Below are positions 16,723-25,192 of a stretch of DNA of 45,198 bases, one piece after another. The stretch lies in NCBI GenBank assembly GCA_052173415.1, contig JBQMYQ010000010.1, forward strand, positions 1-45,198, read 5' to 3'. The notes under the pieces were generated by a model. That model made no database searches and was not told the origin of the DNA. It saw only the letters and a program-made list of their open reading frames with translations. The translations under genes and the position numbers were made by a program. The first letter of the stretch is position 1, and the number at the start of each line of letters is the position of its first letter. Source of the DNA: Wolinella sp052173415. GTDB lineage: Bacteria; Campylobacterota; Campylobacteria; Campylobacterales; Helicobacteraceae.

Positions 16723-17262
16723 TTAAAAAAGCTTCATAAAAGCATTTGTGTCAAACTCTTCGAAGTTGTAGTTGTTCGGATTCTCCACGTGGTTGCTATT
16801 AGAGATCGCATCGCTTACCTTCGCGAGTAGCCCTGAAATCTCCTCGCGTTTTTGCGTGATATACTCTTTTGCTTCTTCGCCAAAGGGCGCAGGATTGCGT
16901 AGCGTAAGCGAAAATCGCTCGCTCCCGATCTCATTAACAAGTTCCCTATCAAAAAGCTTTTTGCCCATAAAGGAGCTCGCCTCTGCTAGCGCACTCATCG
17001 CCTCCGTGTTTTCGCTTTTAGACATTTTCTTGAGCGTTACATCAGCACTTTGAAGCGCGCCGATATATTCATTCGCTCCTTTGACCCCCCGCGTAAATGC
17101 CTCAATCTCAAGTCGTTTTGTGTCAAATTCCGCCTTATCTAAGGGAATCTCCAACATTTTTGGTGCAGGTGCATGCGTCTCTGCGACCTTCTGTGTAGCA
17201 CTATTTTGCGCATGTCGCTGTAAAAATGCAAGCGTGGAAGAAGCTCCAACATTATCAATCAT
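16723..17262 (-). CDS. Helical protein, possible flagellar export co-chaperone
   Basis: A 179-residue, mostly helical soluble protein without signal or membrane segment. A stretch KGANEYIGALQSADVTLKK recalls flagellin-like helices, and the end is NFEEFDTNAFMKLF. Helicobacter has a FliS co-chaperone of this size (HP1076, 171 aa) that is helical and flagellin-related. The resemblance is one of size and pattern only, and I have not aligned them. The neighbour on the same strand is a CheX-domain protein, which would fit a motility role. Treat as unassigned. Confidence 0.6.
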   Translation of the reverse strand: MIDNVGASSTLAFLQRHAQNSATQKVAETHAPAPKMLEIPLDKAEFDTKRLEIEAFTRGVKGANEYIGALQSADVTLKKMSKSENTEAMSALAEASSFMGKKLFDRELVNEIGSERFSLTLRNPAPFGEEAKEYITQKREEISGLLAKVSDAISNSNHVENPNNYNFEEFDTNAFMKLF

Positions 17263-17421
17263 CTCGCCCTCCTTGGAAATGTATCAATTACGCTAAAGCA
17301 TATTTTGTTCCATTTGTGCTGCGCGCGATTCTTGGGGGCAATTCTCAGATTCCCGCATGCAGGTGTTGGGGTGGGCGATGAGCGCAGGATTTGCGGGAAT
17401 CACAATGAAGCTTGAGTGCGC

Positions 17422-18813
17422 CTAGTGGGTCAAGAATAGATAGAGGGATTTGCCATTTAGCAAAAGATCGATCTGCACTCCTTGTCGATTCCCTAAAATC
17501 TCCATAAGCTCGCCAAAATTCCCACATGTCCTTGGAAGTGAGATGGAAATGGTCGTGCCATCTTCAGAGAGGAGGGCTTTGCTGCGCCCTGCAATGATGT
17601 TGGCAAATTCCGAAATTACATCAAGGAGCTCTTTTGTAGAGAGATTGTGCTCGCCTAGCATCATTTCGCCCGCTTCTTGTGCGATGGAGCGATGGAACGC
17701 CAAAGCCAGCGTGCCTGAAATATCGCCCTCAAAAGTAATAACCGCGCCTAAAAGATCGCGACTCTCTTTAATCGTCGCTTGCGTAATTTTGTGAGATTGC
17801 TTCTGCGCCTCTCCTCCTGTGAGCGAAGTGAGCGTCTCTAGCGAGGCATCAATGAATATGGGGAGCTTGGAGATGAGCTTTTTAGTTAGACCTATTTGGC
17901 GTTTAGATTCCGTGGTGCGCACGAGCCACGCGACGTAGGAATCATAGATCAACGCCTCCTCACTATCAAAAAATTTAATCCCACTGCGTGACATTTTCTG
18001 CGAAATATCAAGGGCGATGAGATCTTTGTGCATGCCAAAAATCGCAATAAAAACTTCATGCTTCATGCCATTAAGTGCGATAGAGACGAAGAAATCAATC
18101 GCCTTAATGTTCATATTTCTAACTTCACTCGCATCAAAAGCAAAGACTTTATAGCCCTCGTTTATGCGCTGTGCGTGGGAAGTGCTATTGAAATGGGTAG
18201 AGACTTTCTCATCAAGCGTATCATAGAGCTTGTAGATTACGATTCCCTTGGTAACAGTAGTAGGAATAAAGCTCCCTACCACATCAAAATAGATGTCATA
18301 GATGTAGATTGCGTTATCTCCTAGCTCACTACGTTTGCTCTGGAAATCCTGCTCATTAAGTGCAGCATGGACGACAAATCCTTTGGAAGAGAGCTCTTGC
18401 GAGACAAATGCCTGCACCATATCATCGCGATCAAAGAGGACGATAGGCTGCGTGGTGCGAGGAATCTTGATTCCCCAAAAGAGCATTGCCATTTCAACAT
18501 GCTTAAACAGAGGGACGCTTTTATCGGGTAAAATCGTCTTAAGCTCAGTAAATTGCGCATCGTTATATCCGCAAAAGGCGATCAGCACCTCAAGTCGTTT
18601 TTTTAGCGCAAGCAACGTCTTCGCAACCACAAGAATCGCCTGCTCGTCCATCTCTTTTGTCTTCTCAAGAGAGAAAAATATCGCTTGTATCTTAATGCTC
18701 TTAAATGTCGCTGTATTCGCGATTAGCGTCTCGCATATATTTTTCGCTTCCCTAATATCAAGCAAGGGCTCGGAATAATAAACTGCCACATCTTGCGTGA
18801 TTGTTGGCTTCAT
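17422..18813 (-). CDS. Protein with C-terminal CheX-type domain
   Basis: About 463 residues from the ATG at 18813 (MKPTITQDVAVYYSEPLLD); the frame is open 24 codons further up. The first half has two alternating beta/alpha regions like degenerate receiver or STAS domains (ILVVAKTLLALKKRLEVLIAF; PIVLFDRDDMVQAFVSQ). The last 150 residues fit the CheX/CheC fold: IFIDASLETLTSLTGG, GAVITFEGDISGTLALAF, and the signature-like ELLDVISEFANIIAGRSKALL, where the E and N are the phosphatase positions of CheX. CheX dephosphorylates CheY-P. A role in chemotaxis signal removal is inferred. The gene is divergent from nadE. Confidence 0.68.
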   Translation of the reverse strand: MKPTITQDVAVYYSEPLLDIREAKNICETLIANTATFKSIKIQAIFFSLEKTKEMDEQAILVVAKTLLALKKRLEVLIAFCGYNDAQFTELKTILPDKSVPLFKHVEMAMLFWGIKIPRTTQPIVLFDRDDMVQAFVSQELSSKGFVVHAALNEQDFQSKRSELGDNAIYIYDIYFDVVGSFIPTTVTKGIVIYKLYDTLDEKVSTHFNSTSHAQRINEGYKVFAFDASEVRNMNIKAIDFFVSIALNGMKHEVFIAIFGMHKDLIALDISQKMSRSGIKFFDSEEALIYDSYVAWLVRTTESKRQIGLTKKLISKLPIFIDASLETLTSLTGGEAQKQSHKITQATIKESRDLLGAVITFEGDISGTLALAFHRSIAQEAGEMMLGEHNLSTKELLDVISEFANIIAGRSKALLSEDGTTISISLPRTCGNFGELMEILGNRQGVQIDLLLNGKSLYLFLTH

Positions 18814-18987
18814 CTCTCTATACCGTTTTGCACGATTTTGCTGTCCTATCTTTGGCTTGTCGTTAAAGTTTGTGTGATTCCCCATTTTTTGGGATAAAAT
18901 CCGTGCAATATTACCTAAATTTATCCGTGTTGCGAAATCTTTTCCTCAGACAAAAGATCCGTGATACCCCTGCTTCAAGGTCGCTTC

Positions 18988-19770
18988 ATGAGGGATTTGA
19001 ATTTCTCCAAAATTAGCTCCAAGCTTGTCGAGTTCATCGCTTCAGAAATTTCTGTGCGGGGGTTTCAAAAGGCGATTCTCGGGCTTAGCGGAGGGCTTGA
19101 TTCCTGTGTGGTGAGCGTGCTAGCTAAAGAGGCTTTGGGGGTAAATTTCCGCACGCTCTATATGCCCTCACTAAACTCTTCAAAGGAGAGTTTAGCCCAT
19201 GCACTTTTACTCTCCAAACTCTTTGAGATTCCCTGCGAAGTTCGATCTATCGGCGCGTTGCAAGAGGTTTTTGCTAGAGAATATGCCCTTTTAGATTCCT
19301 CGCCTAGGAATCGCCTGCGCCTAGGCAATGCTTGTGCTAGATTTCGCATGATTATCCTCTATGATGTGGCATTAAATGAGGAACGACTTGTGATTGGCAC
19401 GAGCAATAAAAGCGAGCTCGCGCTTGGTTATGGGACGATTTATGGCGATATGGCATATGCGCTCAATCCTTTGGGGAATCTCTACAAAAGCGAGGTTTTT
19501 GAGCTAGCACGATTCCTAGGAATCCCACAAGAGATTATCCAAAAGCCCCCAAGTGCCGATTTTTTTAAAGGGCAGAGTGATGAAAGAGAGCTTGGTTTTA
19601 GCTATAATGAGCTTGATAAAGTGTTGATAGAACACATGGAAAATCGCCTGAGCGCGGAAGAATTGCTCGCGAAAGGATACACCCCAAAGCTTGTTGATAC
19701 GGTAGTGCAGAGGGTTTTAAAAAGTCAGTTCAAGCGTGAAATGCCCCCGCTTGCTTCGATTGAAGTTTAA
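18988..19770 (+). CDS. nadE: NH3-dependent NAD synthetase
   Basis: Makes NAD from nicotinate adenine dinucleotide, ATP and ammonia. The ATP pyrophosphatase loop is LGLSGGLDSCVVSVLAKEAL (about residues 32-51). Later blocks are NACARFRMIILYDVALNEE, LVIGTSNKSELALGYGTIYGDMAYALNPLGNLYKSEVFELAR and KPPSADFFKGQSDERELG. The 260-residue form is the short type without a glutaminase domain. I prefer ATG 18988 (MRDLNFSKISS, AAGG upstream) over GTG 18961. In H. pylori nadE is also next to lpxK; here a DegT-type gene lies between them. Confidence 0.94.
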   Translation: MRDLNFSKISSKLVEFIASEISVRGFQKAILGLSGGLDSCVVSVLAKEALGVNFRTLYMPSLNSSKESLAHALLLSKLFEIPCEVRSIGALQEVFAREYALLDSSPRNRLRLGNACARFRMIILYDVALNEERLVIGTSNKSELALGYGTIYGDMAYALNPLGNLYKSEVFELARFLGIPQEIIQKPPSADFFKGQSDERELGFSYNELDKVLIEHMENRLSAEELLAKGYTPKLVDTVVQRVLKSQFKREMPPLASIEV

Positions 19771-19785
19771 ATTTAAGGATACCCT

Positions 19786-20916
19786 ATGGAAAATATCCCA
19801 TTTTTCCTCCCAAATATCAGCGAAGGCGAAATCGAAGAGATAGCTCATGTGCTTACGCACGCAGAAGAAAATAGCATAGCGAGCCTAGAAGAGGAGTTTC
19901 GCTCTTACATAGGTGCAAAACATGCAATTAGCACGAGCAATGGCGCATCTGCGATGCATCTTTGCCTTTGCGCGCTTGACCTTAAGCGCGGCGATAAGAT
20001 AATTTGCTCGGTGAATTGTCACCCTTTTATCCCTGAGGCGATTCGCTATTTTGACGCGGAGCCGATTTTTGTCGATGTGAATGAGGATAATTTCAACGCA
20101 CTTCCCGAGCGGTGCGAAGAGATTTTGGAAAACAACAGCTCCAAGAAACTTCGCGGGATTGTCGTTAGCCATATTGGAGGGGCTTTAGCTGATGTGGATC
20201 GTTTTTATGAGCTGGGTAAAAAATACAAAATCAAAATCATTGAGGATGCTACAGAGGCGATGGGGCTTGCGCATAAGAGCAAAAAGGTTGGCTCATTAAA
20301 GGCTGATGCGAGTATTTTTAGCTTCTTTCCTGAGCGACCCCACAATATCGCAAATGCGGGCATGATGGTAACTAACGATGATGCGTTAGCGAAGAGGGCG
20401 TTTTTGCTCCGCTATCATGCGCTAGTCCATGAGCGTGCAGGAAGCGAACGCCCCGAGTATCTTTATGATGTGTTTGATATTGGGAATCGCTACGATATTT
20501 CACAGATTGACGCTACATGCGCGCTAATCCGATTGCGCAAGCAAGAAGCTATACTCAAAAGGCACAAAGAGATTGCTAGAATCTATGATCGCGAGCTAAA
20601 ATCACTCCAGCACCTTACGATTCCCGCACGGGTAGGGTCGCATATCTTTTCTGCATACATTATCAAGATTGATAAGAATCGTGACGGTTTCGCTCGTGAG
20701 CTCATGGCACGGGGAATCCACACGGATCTGCACTATATTCCGCTGCACATACTGAGCTACTATAAAAACAAATATCGGTTCAAGATTAATGACTTCCCTA
20801 ATGCACTGCGCAATTTCCAACAGGTGCTTTCGCTCCCGATCTATTCAAAGCTGAGCAATAGTGAAGTTCGTTACATTTGCGAGCAAGTCAAGCTCGTGGA
20901 TAAGGGTCGCGTTTAA
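19786..20916 (+). CDS. DegT/DnrJ/EryC1-family protein without the usual PLP lysine
   Basis: A 376-residue fold-type I PLP-family protein, the size of sugar aminotransferases such as PseC. SLEEEFRSYIGAKHAISTSNGASAMHL and the PLP-ring region EDATEAMG (about 153-160) are normal. Where the family has FSFxPxKxxxxGxGG with the Schiff-base lysine, this protein reads FSFFPERPHNIANAGMM (about 178-194), placing Arg184 at the lysine position. The rest, including the C-terminal small domain (GIHTDLHYIPLHI), is complete. It may be a sugar dehydratase-like or non-catalytic member. AAGGA precedes the ATG. It lies between nadE and lpxK, overlapping lpxK by 1 bp, so a role in surface sugar or lipid A synthesis is possible. 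Confidence 0.8.
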   Translation: MENIPFFLPNISEGEIEEIAHVLTHAEENSIASLEEEFRSYIGAKHAISTSNGASAMHLCLCALDLKRGDKIICSVNCHPFIPEAIRYFDAEPIFVDVNEDNFNALPERCEEILENNSSKKLRGIVVSHIGGALADVDRFYELGKKYKIKIIEDATEAMGLAHKSKKVGSLKADASIFSFFPERPHNIANAGMMVTNDDALAKRAFLLRYHALVHERAGSERPEYLYDVFDIGNRYDISQIDATCALIRLRKQEAILKRHKEIARIYDRELKSLQHLTIPARVGSHIFSAYIIKIDKNRDGFARELMARGIHTDLHYIPLHILSYYKNKYRFKINDFPNALRNFQQVLSLPIYSKLSNSEVRYICEQVKLVDKGRV

Positions 20917-21851
20917 TGCGCTTTATCGAGCGCTATTTTTATCGCCCATCACAAGGGCAGAAGCTCCTTGCATACGCACTTTTCCCGCTCTCTTGTCTCT
21001 ATTGCGCCATTGCGACTTCACGGCGGGTTTTTGCGCGCAAAAGGCACTTCAAAGCGGCGATTATCAGCGTGGGGAATCTCATCGTGGGTGGCACGGGGAA
21101 AACGCCTTTTCTCATTGAGCTGGCGAAGGAGTATGAGCGCGATTGCGCGGTGATTTCGCGCGGGTATAAGCGCAAAGGTAAAGGGCTTTTGCTCGTGGCG
21201 CACGAGGGCAAAATCCTCGCTCCTACGCAGAGTAGCGGAGATGAGGCACAGCTCATCGCGCATAAGCTACCCCAAGCGACGGTAATTGTCTCAGAAAATC
21301 GCGCTCAGGCGATCCAAAAAGCCCTAGAGCTTGGCAAGCGCATTATCTTTTTGGACGATGGCTTTCGATTCCCTTACAATAAGCTAAATATTGTGCTGCG
21401 TCCGCTTCTTGAGCCAGCTCTTTCGCTCTGCATTCCCTCTGGTGCGTATCGCGAGCGTCCTTGCCTCTATGCGCGCGCGGATATTCTGGCAAAGGAGGGG
21501 AGCGATTACAAGCGCGAAGTTGAAATCACGAACGAAACGGAGCGCATGCTTTTTGTTACTGCGATTGCCAATCCTTCGAGGCTGGAGCAATATCTCCCCA
21601 ATGTGGTGGGGAAAATCACCTACGAAGATCACGCCTTTTTTGAGGAATCGACGCTAAAAAATGAGCTTATTAAACATCAAGCCACGTCGCTTTTAGTTAC
21701 AGAAAAAGATGAAGTGAAGCTCCAAAATATCAATCTGCCCCTCTCGGTCATGCGCCTCAGGCTGCATATTAGCGAGGCGATCCATGCGCACACACGGGCG
21801 TATATTGCCCATGCGCTGGAAGCTATAAAATCAAATCGTGCCGCCCTTTAG
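20916..21851 (+). CDS. lpxK: Tetraacyldisaccharide 4'-kinase
   Basis: A 311-residue inner-membrane kinase that phosphorylates the 4' position of the lipid A disaccharide. The Walker A is ISVGNLIVGGTGKTPFLIEL (about 51-70), followed by AVISRGYKRKGKGL, SSGDEAQLIAHKL and the catalytic-site block IIFLDDGFRFPYNKLNIVL. Late LLVTEKDEVKL is also typical. The start codon overlaps the stop of the DegT-type gene. The 3' end overlaps the convergent uraA by 29 bp. Confidence 0.95.
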   Translation: MRFIERYFYRPSQGQKLLAYALFPLSCLYCAIATSRRVFARKRHFKAAIISVGNLIVGGTGKTPFLIELAKEYERDCAVISRGYKRKGKGLLLVAHEGKILAPTQSSGDEAQLIAHKLPQATVIVSENRAQAIQKALELGKRIIFLDDGFRFPYNKLNIVLRPLLEPALSLCIPSGAYRERPCLYARADILAKEGSDYKREVEITNETERMLFVTAIANPSRLEQYLPNVVGKITYEDHAFFEESTLKNELIKHQATSLLVTEKDEVKLQNINLPLSVMRLRLHISEAIHAHTRAYIAHALEAIKSNRAAL

Positions 21852-23070
21852 GGAGGATTAAATTAAGCACGATTCCCACGATTGCTCCTAGGGCGATTCC
21901 GCTGAAGCTCACACCGCCGAGTTTTAGGCTCATGCCGCCGATTGCGCTGATGAGGATTAGTGAGACGATAATCATATTGCGTGAATTTCCGAAATCCACC
22001 TGCGCGCGCACTAAAGTGCCGATTCCCACAGAGGTGATGATGCCAAAGAGGATTAGCAGGATTCCTCCCATTACGGGTGTAGGAATCGTCTGCAAGAATC
22101 CGCCGATTTTCCCGACAAATGCTGCGCCAATGGCAAAAATCGCCGCCCATGTCATGATGGCGGGATTATAGGCTTTGGTTAGTGTTACCGCACCCGTAAC
22201 TTCCGAATAGGTCGTATTGGGTGGCCCTCCTAAAAGTGCGGCGGCAGAGGTGGCGATCCCATCACCTAGAAGTGTGCTTTTTAGCCCGGGCTTTTCGAGG
22301 TAATTTTTCCCCGTAACGTTGCTGATAGCGAGCATGTCGCCGATGTGTTCCACTGCTGGAGCGATGGCGATGGGGAAGAGGAAAACAATCGCCTCCCATT
22401 GCCATTTTGGCGCGCTAAATGCAGGAAGTGCGAACCATTTGGCCTCTTTAATTGGCGTGAAATCGACCGCACCATAAAAAAGCGCAACCCCATAACCCAC
22501 TCCGATTCCCGCAAGGATTGGTAAAAGCTTCAAAAATCCCCTACCAAGAAGGGTTGAGAGGATCGCAACCGCGCATGAAACAAGCGCGATGGGGATTGCA
22601 ATCTCTTTGGCGACCAACACGCTCGCCCCATCGCCACTGCGCCCCATCGCCATATTGACCGCTATGGGCGAGAGGATTAGTCCGATCGTCATAATTACGG
22701 GTCCTACGACAATCGGTGGGAGCAGATGATGGATAAACTCATCGCCCCTAAAACGCACCAAAAAACTCAAAATGACGTAAAAAAGCCCCGTGGCGACGAG
22801 CCCTCCCATCGTGCTTGCGATTCCCCACTGCTGCGTGCCCGCGATGATCGGCGCGATGAAAGCAAAAGAGGAGGCGAGGAAAATGGGCGGGACGCGCTCT
22901 TTATTGATAAACTGAAAGAGGAGCGTGCCGATTCCCGCGGTAAATAGCGCGACATTTGGATCTAGCCCCGTGAGCAAGGGCACAAGCACTAGCGCACCAA
23001 ATGCGACAAAGAGAAATTGCAAGCCGATGAGCGCGTCTTTGAAGCGAAAGTGATAGTCGGTTTTTTCCAT
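21823..23070 (-). CDS. uraA: Uracil/xanthine permease (NCS2 family)
   Basis: A 415-residue proton symporter of the NCS2 family with about 14 hydrophobic segments. Family motifs are LGGPPNTTYSEVTGAVTLTKA and VEHIGDMLAISNVTGKNYLEKPGL, with the conserved Glu (VEHIGD), and VMGGILLILFGIITSVGIGTLV. Uracil specificity is suggested by closeness to UraA, not shown. Start ATG 23070 (MEKTDYHFRFKDALIG) has AAAGG upstream. The open frame continues 16 codons further. Confidence 0.9.
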   Translation of the reverse strand: MEKTDYHFRFKDALIGLQFLFVAFGALVLVPLLTGLDPNVALFTAGIGTLLFQFINKERVPPIFLASSFAFIAPIIAGTQQWGIASTMGGLVATGLFYVILSFLVRFRGDEFIHHLLPPIVVGPVIMTIGLILSPIAVNMAMGRSGDGASVLVAKEIAIPIALVSCAVAILSTLLGRGFLKLLPILAGIGVGYGVALFYGAVDFTPIKEAKWFALPAFSAPKWQWEAIVFLFPIAIAPAVEHIGDMLAISNVTGKNYLEKPGLKSTLLGDGIATSAAALLGGPPNTTYSEVTGAVTLTKAYNPAIMTWAAIFAIGAAFVGKIGGFLQTIPTPVMGGILLILFGIITSVGIGTLVRAQVDFGNSRNMIIVSLILISAIGGMSLKLGGVSFSGIALGAIVGIVLNLILPKGRHDLIL

Positions 23071-23177
23071 TTTGAAGCCTTTATCGGGAGGTTTGCGGGA
23101 ATCCGAGATCTTACCCACTTAAAGTTTTATTCTCGCTCATGGATTAGAAGCACGCGCAGGGGCATTGTAAGGTTTCG

Positions 23178-23726
23178 TCAAAATCGCGTCCTAAAGCCGA
23201 TACGAACGCCATCTGCGCTTGCATTAGCCTCTATATTTGTCCCATCGGGAAGATATTTATCTACGATTCCCCATGTAAATAGCGCGACTATGGCAGCACC
23301 GGCAATCGTATCATGCACGTAATGCGCTTTCACTTTCACCCTGCTCCAGCTCGTAACCAAACTCAGCGCATAAGGGACAATAGCAGGCTTCCAACCGTAT
23401 CTTTTGTGGACAAACATCGCACCTGAGAAAGCGCCGGCGGCATGACCGCTTGGGAAGGACTTCCAGCCGTTGCCATTGGGTCGCTCTTCTAGCTCTAGCG
23501 CCTTGATTCCCTCCACGGCGAGCTGTGTAGAGAGTATCAATGCGCCAAGCTGTATGCTCCCCGTGTGATCCTCTTCCATCGCGCTCATTCCGAAAGCATA
23601 AGCGGGAGACATGAGCTGCGCCAAGTCGCCTATTTTGCCATCATCAATCGCTTTTGCCGTATTTGCGCTAAGCATAATGGAGAGAAAAAGCACGGTGCTT
23701 TTTGCGAGGTTTGGTAATTTTTTCAC
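23178..23726 (-). CDS. PAP2-family phosphatase
   Basis: A 182-residue protein with an N-terminal signal (to about residue 26) and the three PAP2 phosphatase motifs in order: KALELEERPNG (KX6RP), FPSGHAAGAF (SGH) and SRVKVKAHYVHD. Such enzymes dephosphorylate lipid phosphates; in Helicobacter, PAP2 enzymes (LpxE, LpxF) remove phosphates from lipid A. Substrate here is unknown. Small for the family, with few clear membrane helices, ending in an outer-membrane-like GVRIGFRTRF with terminal Phe. Confidence 0.88.
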   Translation of the reverse strand: MKKLPNLAKSTVLFLSIMLSANTAKAIDDGKIGDLAQLMSPAYAFGMSAMEEDHTGSIQLGALILSTQLAVEGIKALELEERPNGNGWKSFPSGHAAGAFSGAMFVHKRYGWKPAIVPYALSLVTSWSRVKVKAHYVHDTIAGAAIVALFTWGIVDKYLPDGTNIEANASADGVRIGFRTRF

Positions 23727-23794
23727 GCCTGCTCCTGTTTTTTGACTTTAATTCCTAACATGTTACATTTATGCGAAAAATTAAGGAGGAGATT

Positions 23795-24244
23795 ATGACG
23801 GATTTTTGCCTAGAAAACCAAGATGATATAGAGATTCATCTGCGTGATTTTAGAGGTTCATGGGTGATTCTCTATTTTTATCCCAAGGATTTTACGCCCG
23901 GCTGCACGACGGAGGCGCGGGAATTTAGTAATTTGTTACCCGATTTTGAGGCATTGGGTGCGACGATTCTTGGCGTGAGTCCCGATACGAGCTTTAGTCA
24001 TTGCGATTTTATTGAGAAAAATGAGCTAAAAATTACACTACTTAGCGATCTAGATAAGAGTGTAGCGCGTGCTTTTGGCGCGTATGGAGTGAAAAAGCTT
24101 TATGGCAAGGAGAGTGAGGGAATTATTCGCTCGACTTTTATCATTAATCCCAAGGGTGAAATTGTGCGTGAATGGAAAAATGTCCGAACGCCTGGGCATG
24201 CGCAGAAGGTTTTGGACGCGCTTAAAGAGCTTCAAAAAAGCTAA
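23795..24244 (+). CDS. bcp: Thiol peroxidase of the Bcp/PrxQ family
   Basis: A 149-residue peroxiredoxin reducing hydrogen and organic peroxides. The peroxidatic Cys is in DFTPGCTTEAREF. The usual second Cys five residues later (CTxEAC) is an Arg here, so the enzyme looks like a one-Cys type, or resolves with Cys at FSHCDFI about residue 74. Other blocks: WVILYFYPKDFTPGC, LGVSPDT, ITLLSDLDKSVARAFG and STFIINPKGEI. ATG 23795 is preceded by AAGGAGGAG; the frame is open 8 codons further up. Confidence 0.92.
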   Translation: MTDFCLENQDDIEIHLRDFRGSWVILYFYPKDFTPGCTTEAREFSNLLPDFEALGATILGVSPDTSFSHCDFIEKNELKITLLSDLDKSVARAFGAYGVKKLYGKESEGIIRSTFIINPKGEIVREWKNVRTPGHAQKVLDALKELQKS

Positions 24245-24274
24245 AATTAATTCACATTTTTGTAGAATTGCCCC

Positions 24275-24300
24275 TCTTTTTCTGAATTTTTAGAAAAAGA
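24275..24300 (+). terminator. Hairpin after bcp
   Basis: TCTTTTTCT (24275-24283) and AGAAAAAGA (24292-24300) form a perfect 9-bp stem with an 8-base loop, 31 bp after the bcp stop. The stem is AT-rich and no T-run follows, so it is a weak terminator at best. Confidence 0.35.
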
Positions 24301-24310
24301 ATAGCTCACA

Positions 24311-24353
24311 CACGCCAATTCTTGTAAGGTTGCGAATATCGCTAAAGGGCGTG
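24311..24353 (+). promoter_or_regulatory. Possible leader RNA structure of rpsB
   Basis: CACGCC (24311) and GGCGTG (24348) can pair and enclose about 31 bases just before the rpsB ribosome site. Ribosomal protein S2 operons are often controlled by S2 binding to the leader. Position and pairing are all I can see. Confidence 0.25.
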
Positions 24354-24391
24354 GAGGCAGAAACCAAAAAAACATACCAAGGAGACAAATC

Positions 24392-25192
24392 ATGGTAACC
24401 ATGAAAGAACTACTCGAATGCGGAGTGCACTTCGGACATCAGACACGACGTTGGAATCCAAAAATGAAAAAATTCATTTTTGGTGTGCGGAAGAATATCC
24501 ACATTATTGACCTGCAAAAGACATTGCGCTATTTTAGATACACATACAATATCGTCCGTGACGCGGCAGCTGAGGGCAAAGTAGTGATGTTTGTCGGCAC
24601 AAAAAAACAGGCAAGCGAGACGCTAAAAGAGTATGCAAATAGCATCAATGCGCCCTATGTGAATTATCGCTGGTTAGGCGGTATGCTAACCAATTTTTCA
24701 ACTATCAAAAGATCCGTTAGGAAGCTTGAAATCATTGAAGAGATGGAGAATAGCGGACAGATTGATCTGCTCACTAAAAAAGAGAAGCTTATGCTTTTGC
24801 GCAAAAAAGAGAAGCTTGAGAAATATCTCGGCGGTGTGCGCCATATGAAAAAATCCCCTGATATGCTTTTTGTCATTGATGCGGCTAAAGAGAAAATCGC
24901 CGTGGCTGAAGCAAGGAGACTGGGGATCCCTGTCGTCGCTCCACTGGACACTAACTGCGACCCTGATACAGTGGATTTCCCGATTCCCGGCAATGATGAC
25001 GCGATTAGATCCATTCAGCTATTTTGCAAGGAGATTGCAGAGGCGATCATCGAAGGACGCGCACTAGCAGGAGATAATGGTGAAACAAACGAGGAGGAAG
25101 AGATAGCTCCTGCGAGCGAAGAGGAGAAGCAAGAGGTACTCGCTGAAGCCATGAGTGGCGAGGAAGAGCCTGTGAACGGGGAGGAGGAGTGA
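24392..25192 (+). CDS. rpsB: 30S ribosomal protein S2
   Basis: A 266-residue S2: MVTMKELLECGVHFGHQTRRWNP at the N-terminus, FVGTKKQASETLKEYA, YVNYRWLGGMLTNFSTIKRS, and FVIDAAKEKIAVAEARRLGIPVVAPLDTNCDPD with PGNDDAIRSI. A Glu-rich tail of about 35 residues extends beyond the usual end. AAGGAGA precedes the ATG. The stop overlaps the tsf start (TGATG), the usual rpsB-tsf pair. Confidence 0.98.
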   Translation: MVTMKELLECGVHFGHQTRRWNPKMKKFIFGVRKNIHIIDLQKTLRYFRYTYNIVRDAAAEGKVVMFVGTKKQASETLKEYANSINAPYVNYRWLGGMLTNFSTIKRSVRKLEIIEEMENSGQIDLLTKKEKLMLLRKKEKLEKYLGGVRHMKKSPDMLFVIDAAKEKIAVAEARRLGIPVVAPLDTNCDPDTVDFPIPGNDDAIRSIQLFCKEIAEAIIEGRALAGDNGETNEEEEIAPASEEEKQEVLAEAMSGEEEPVNGEEE

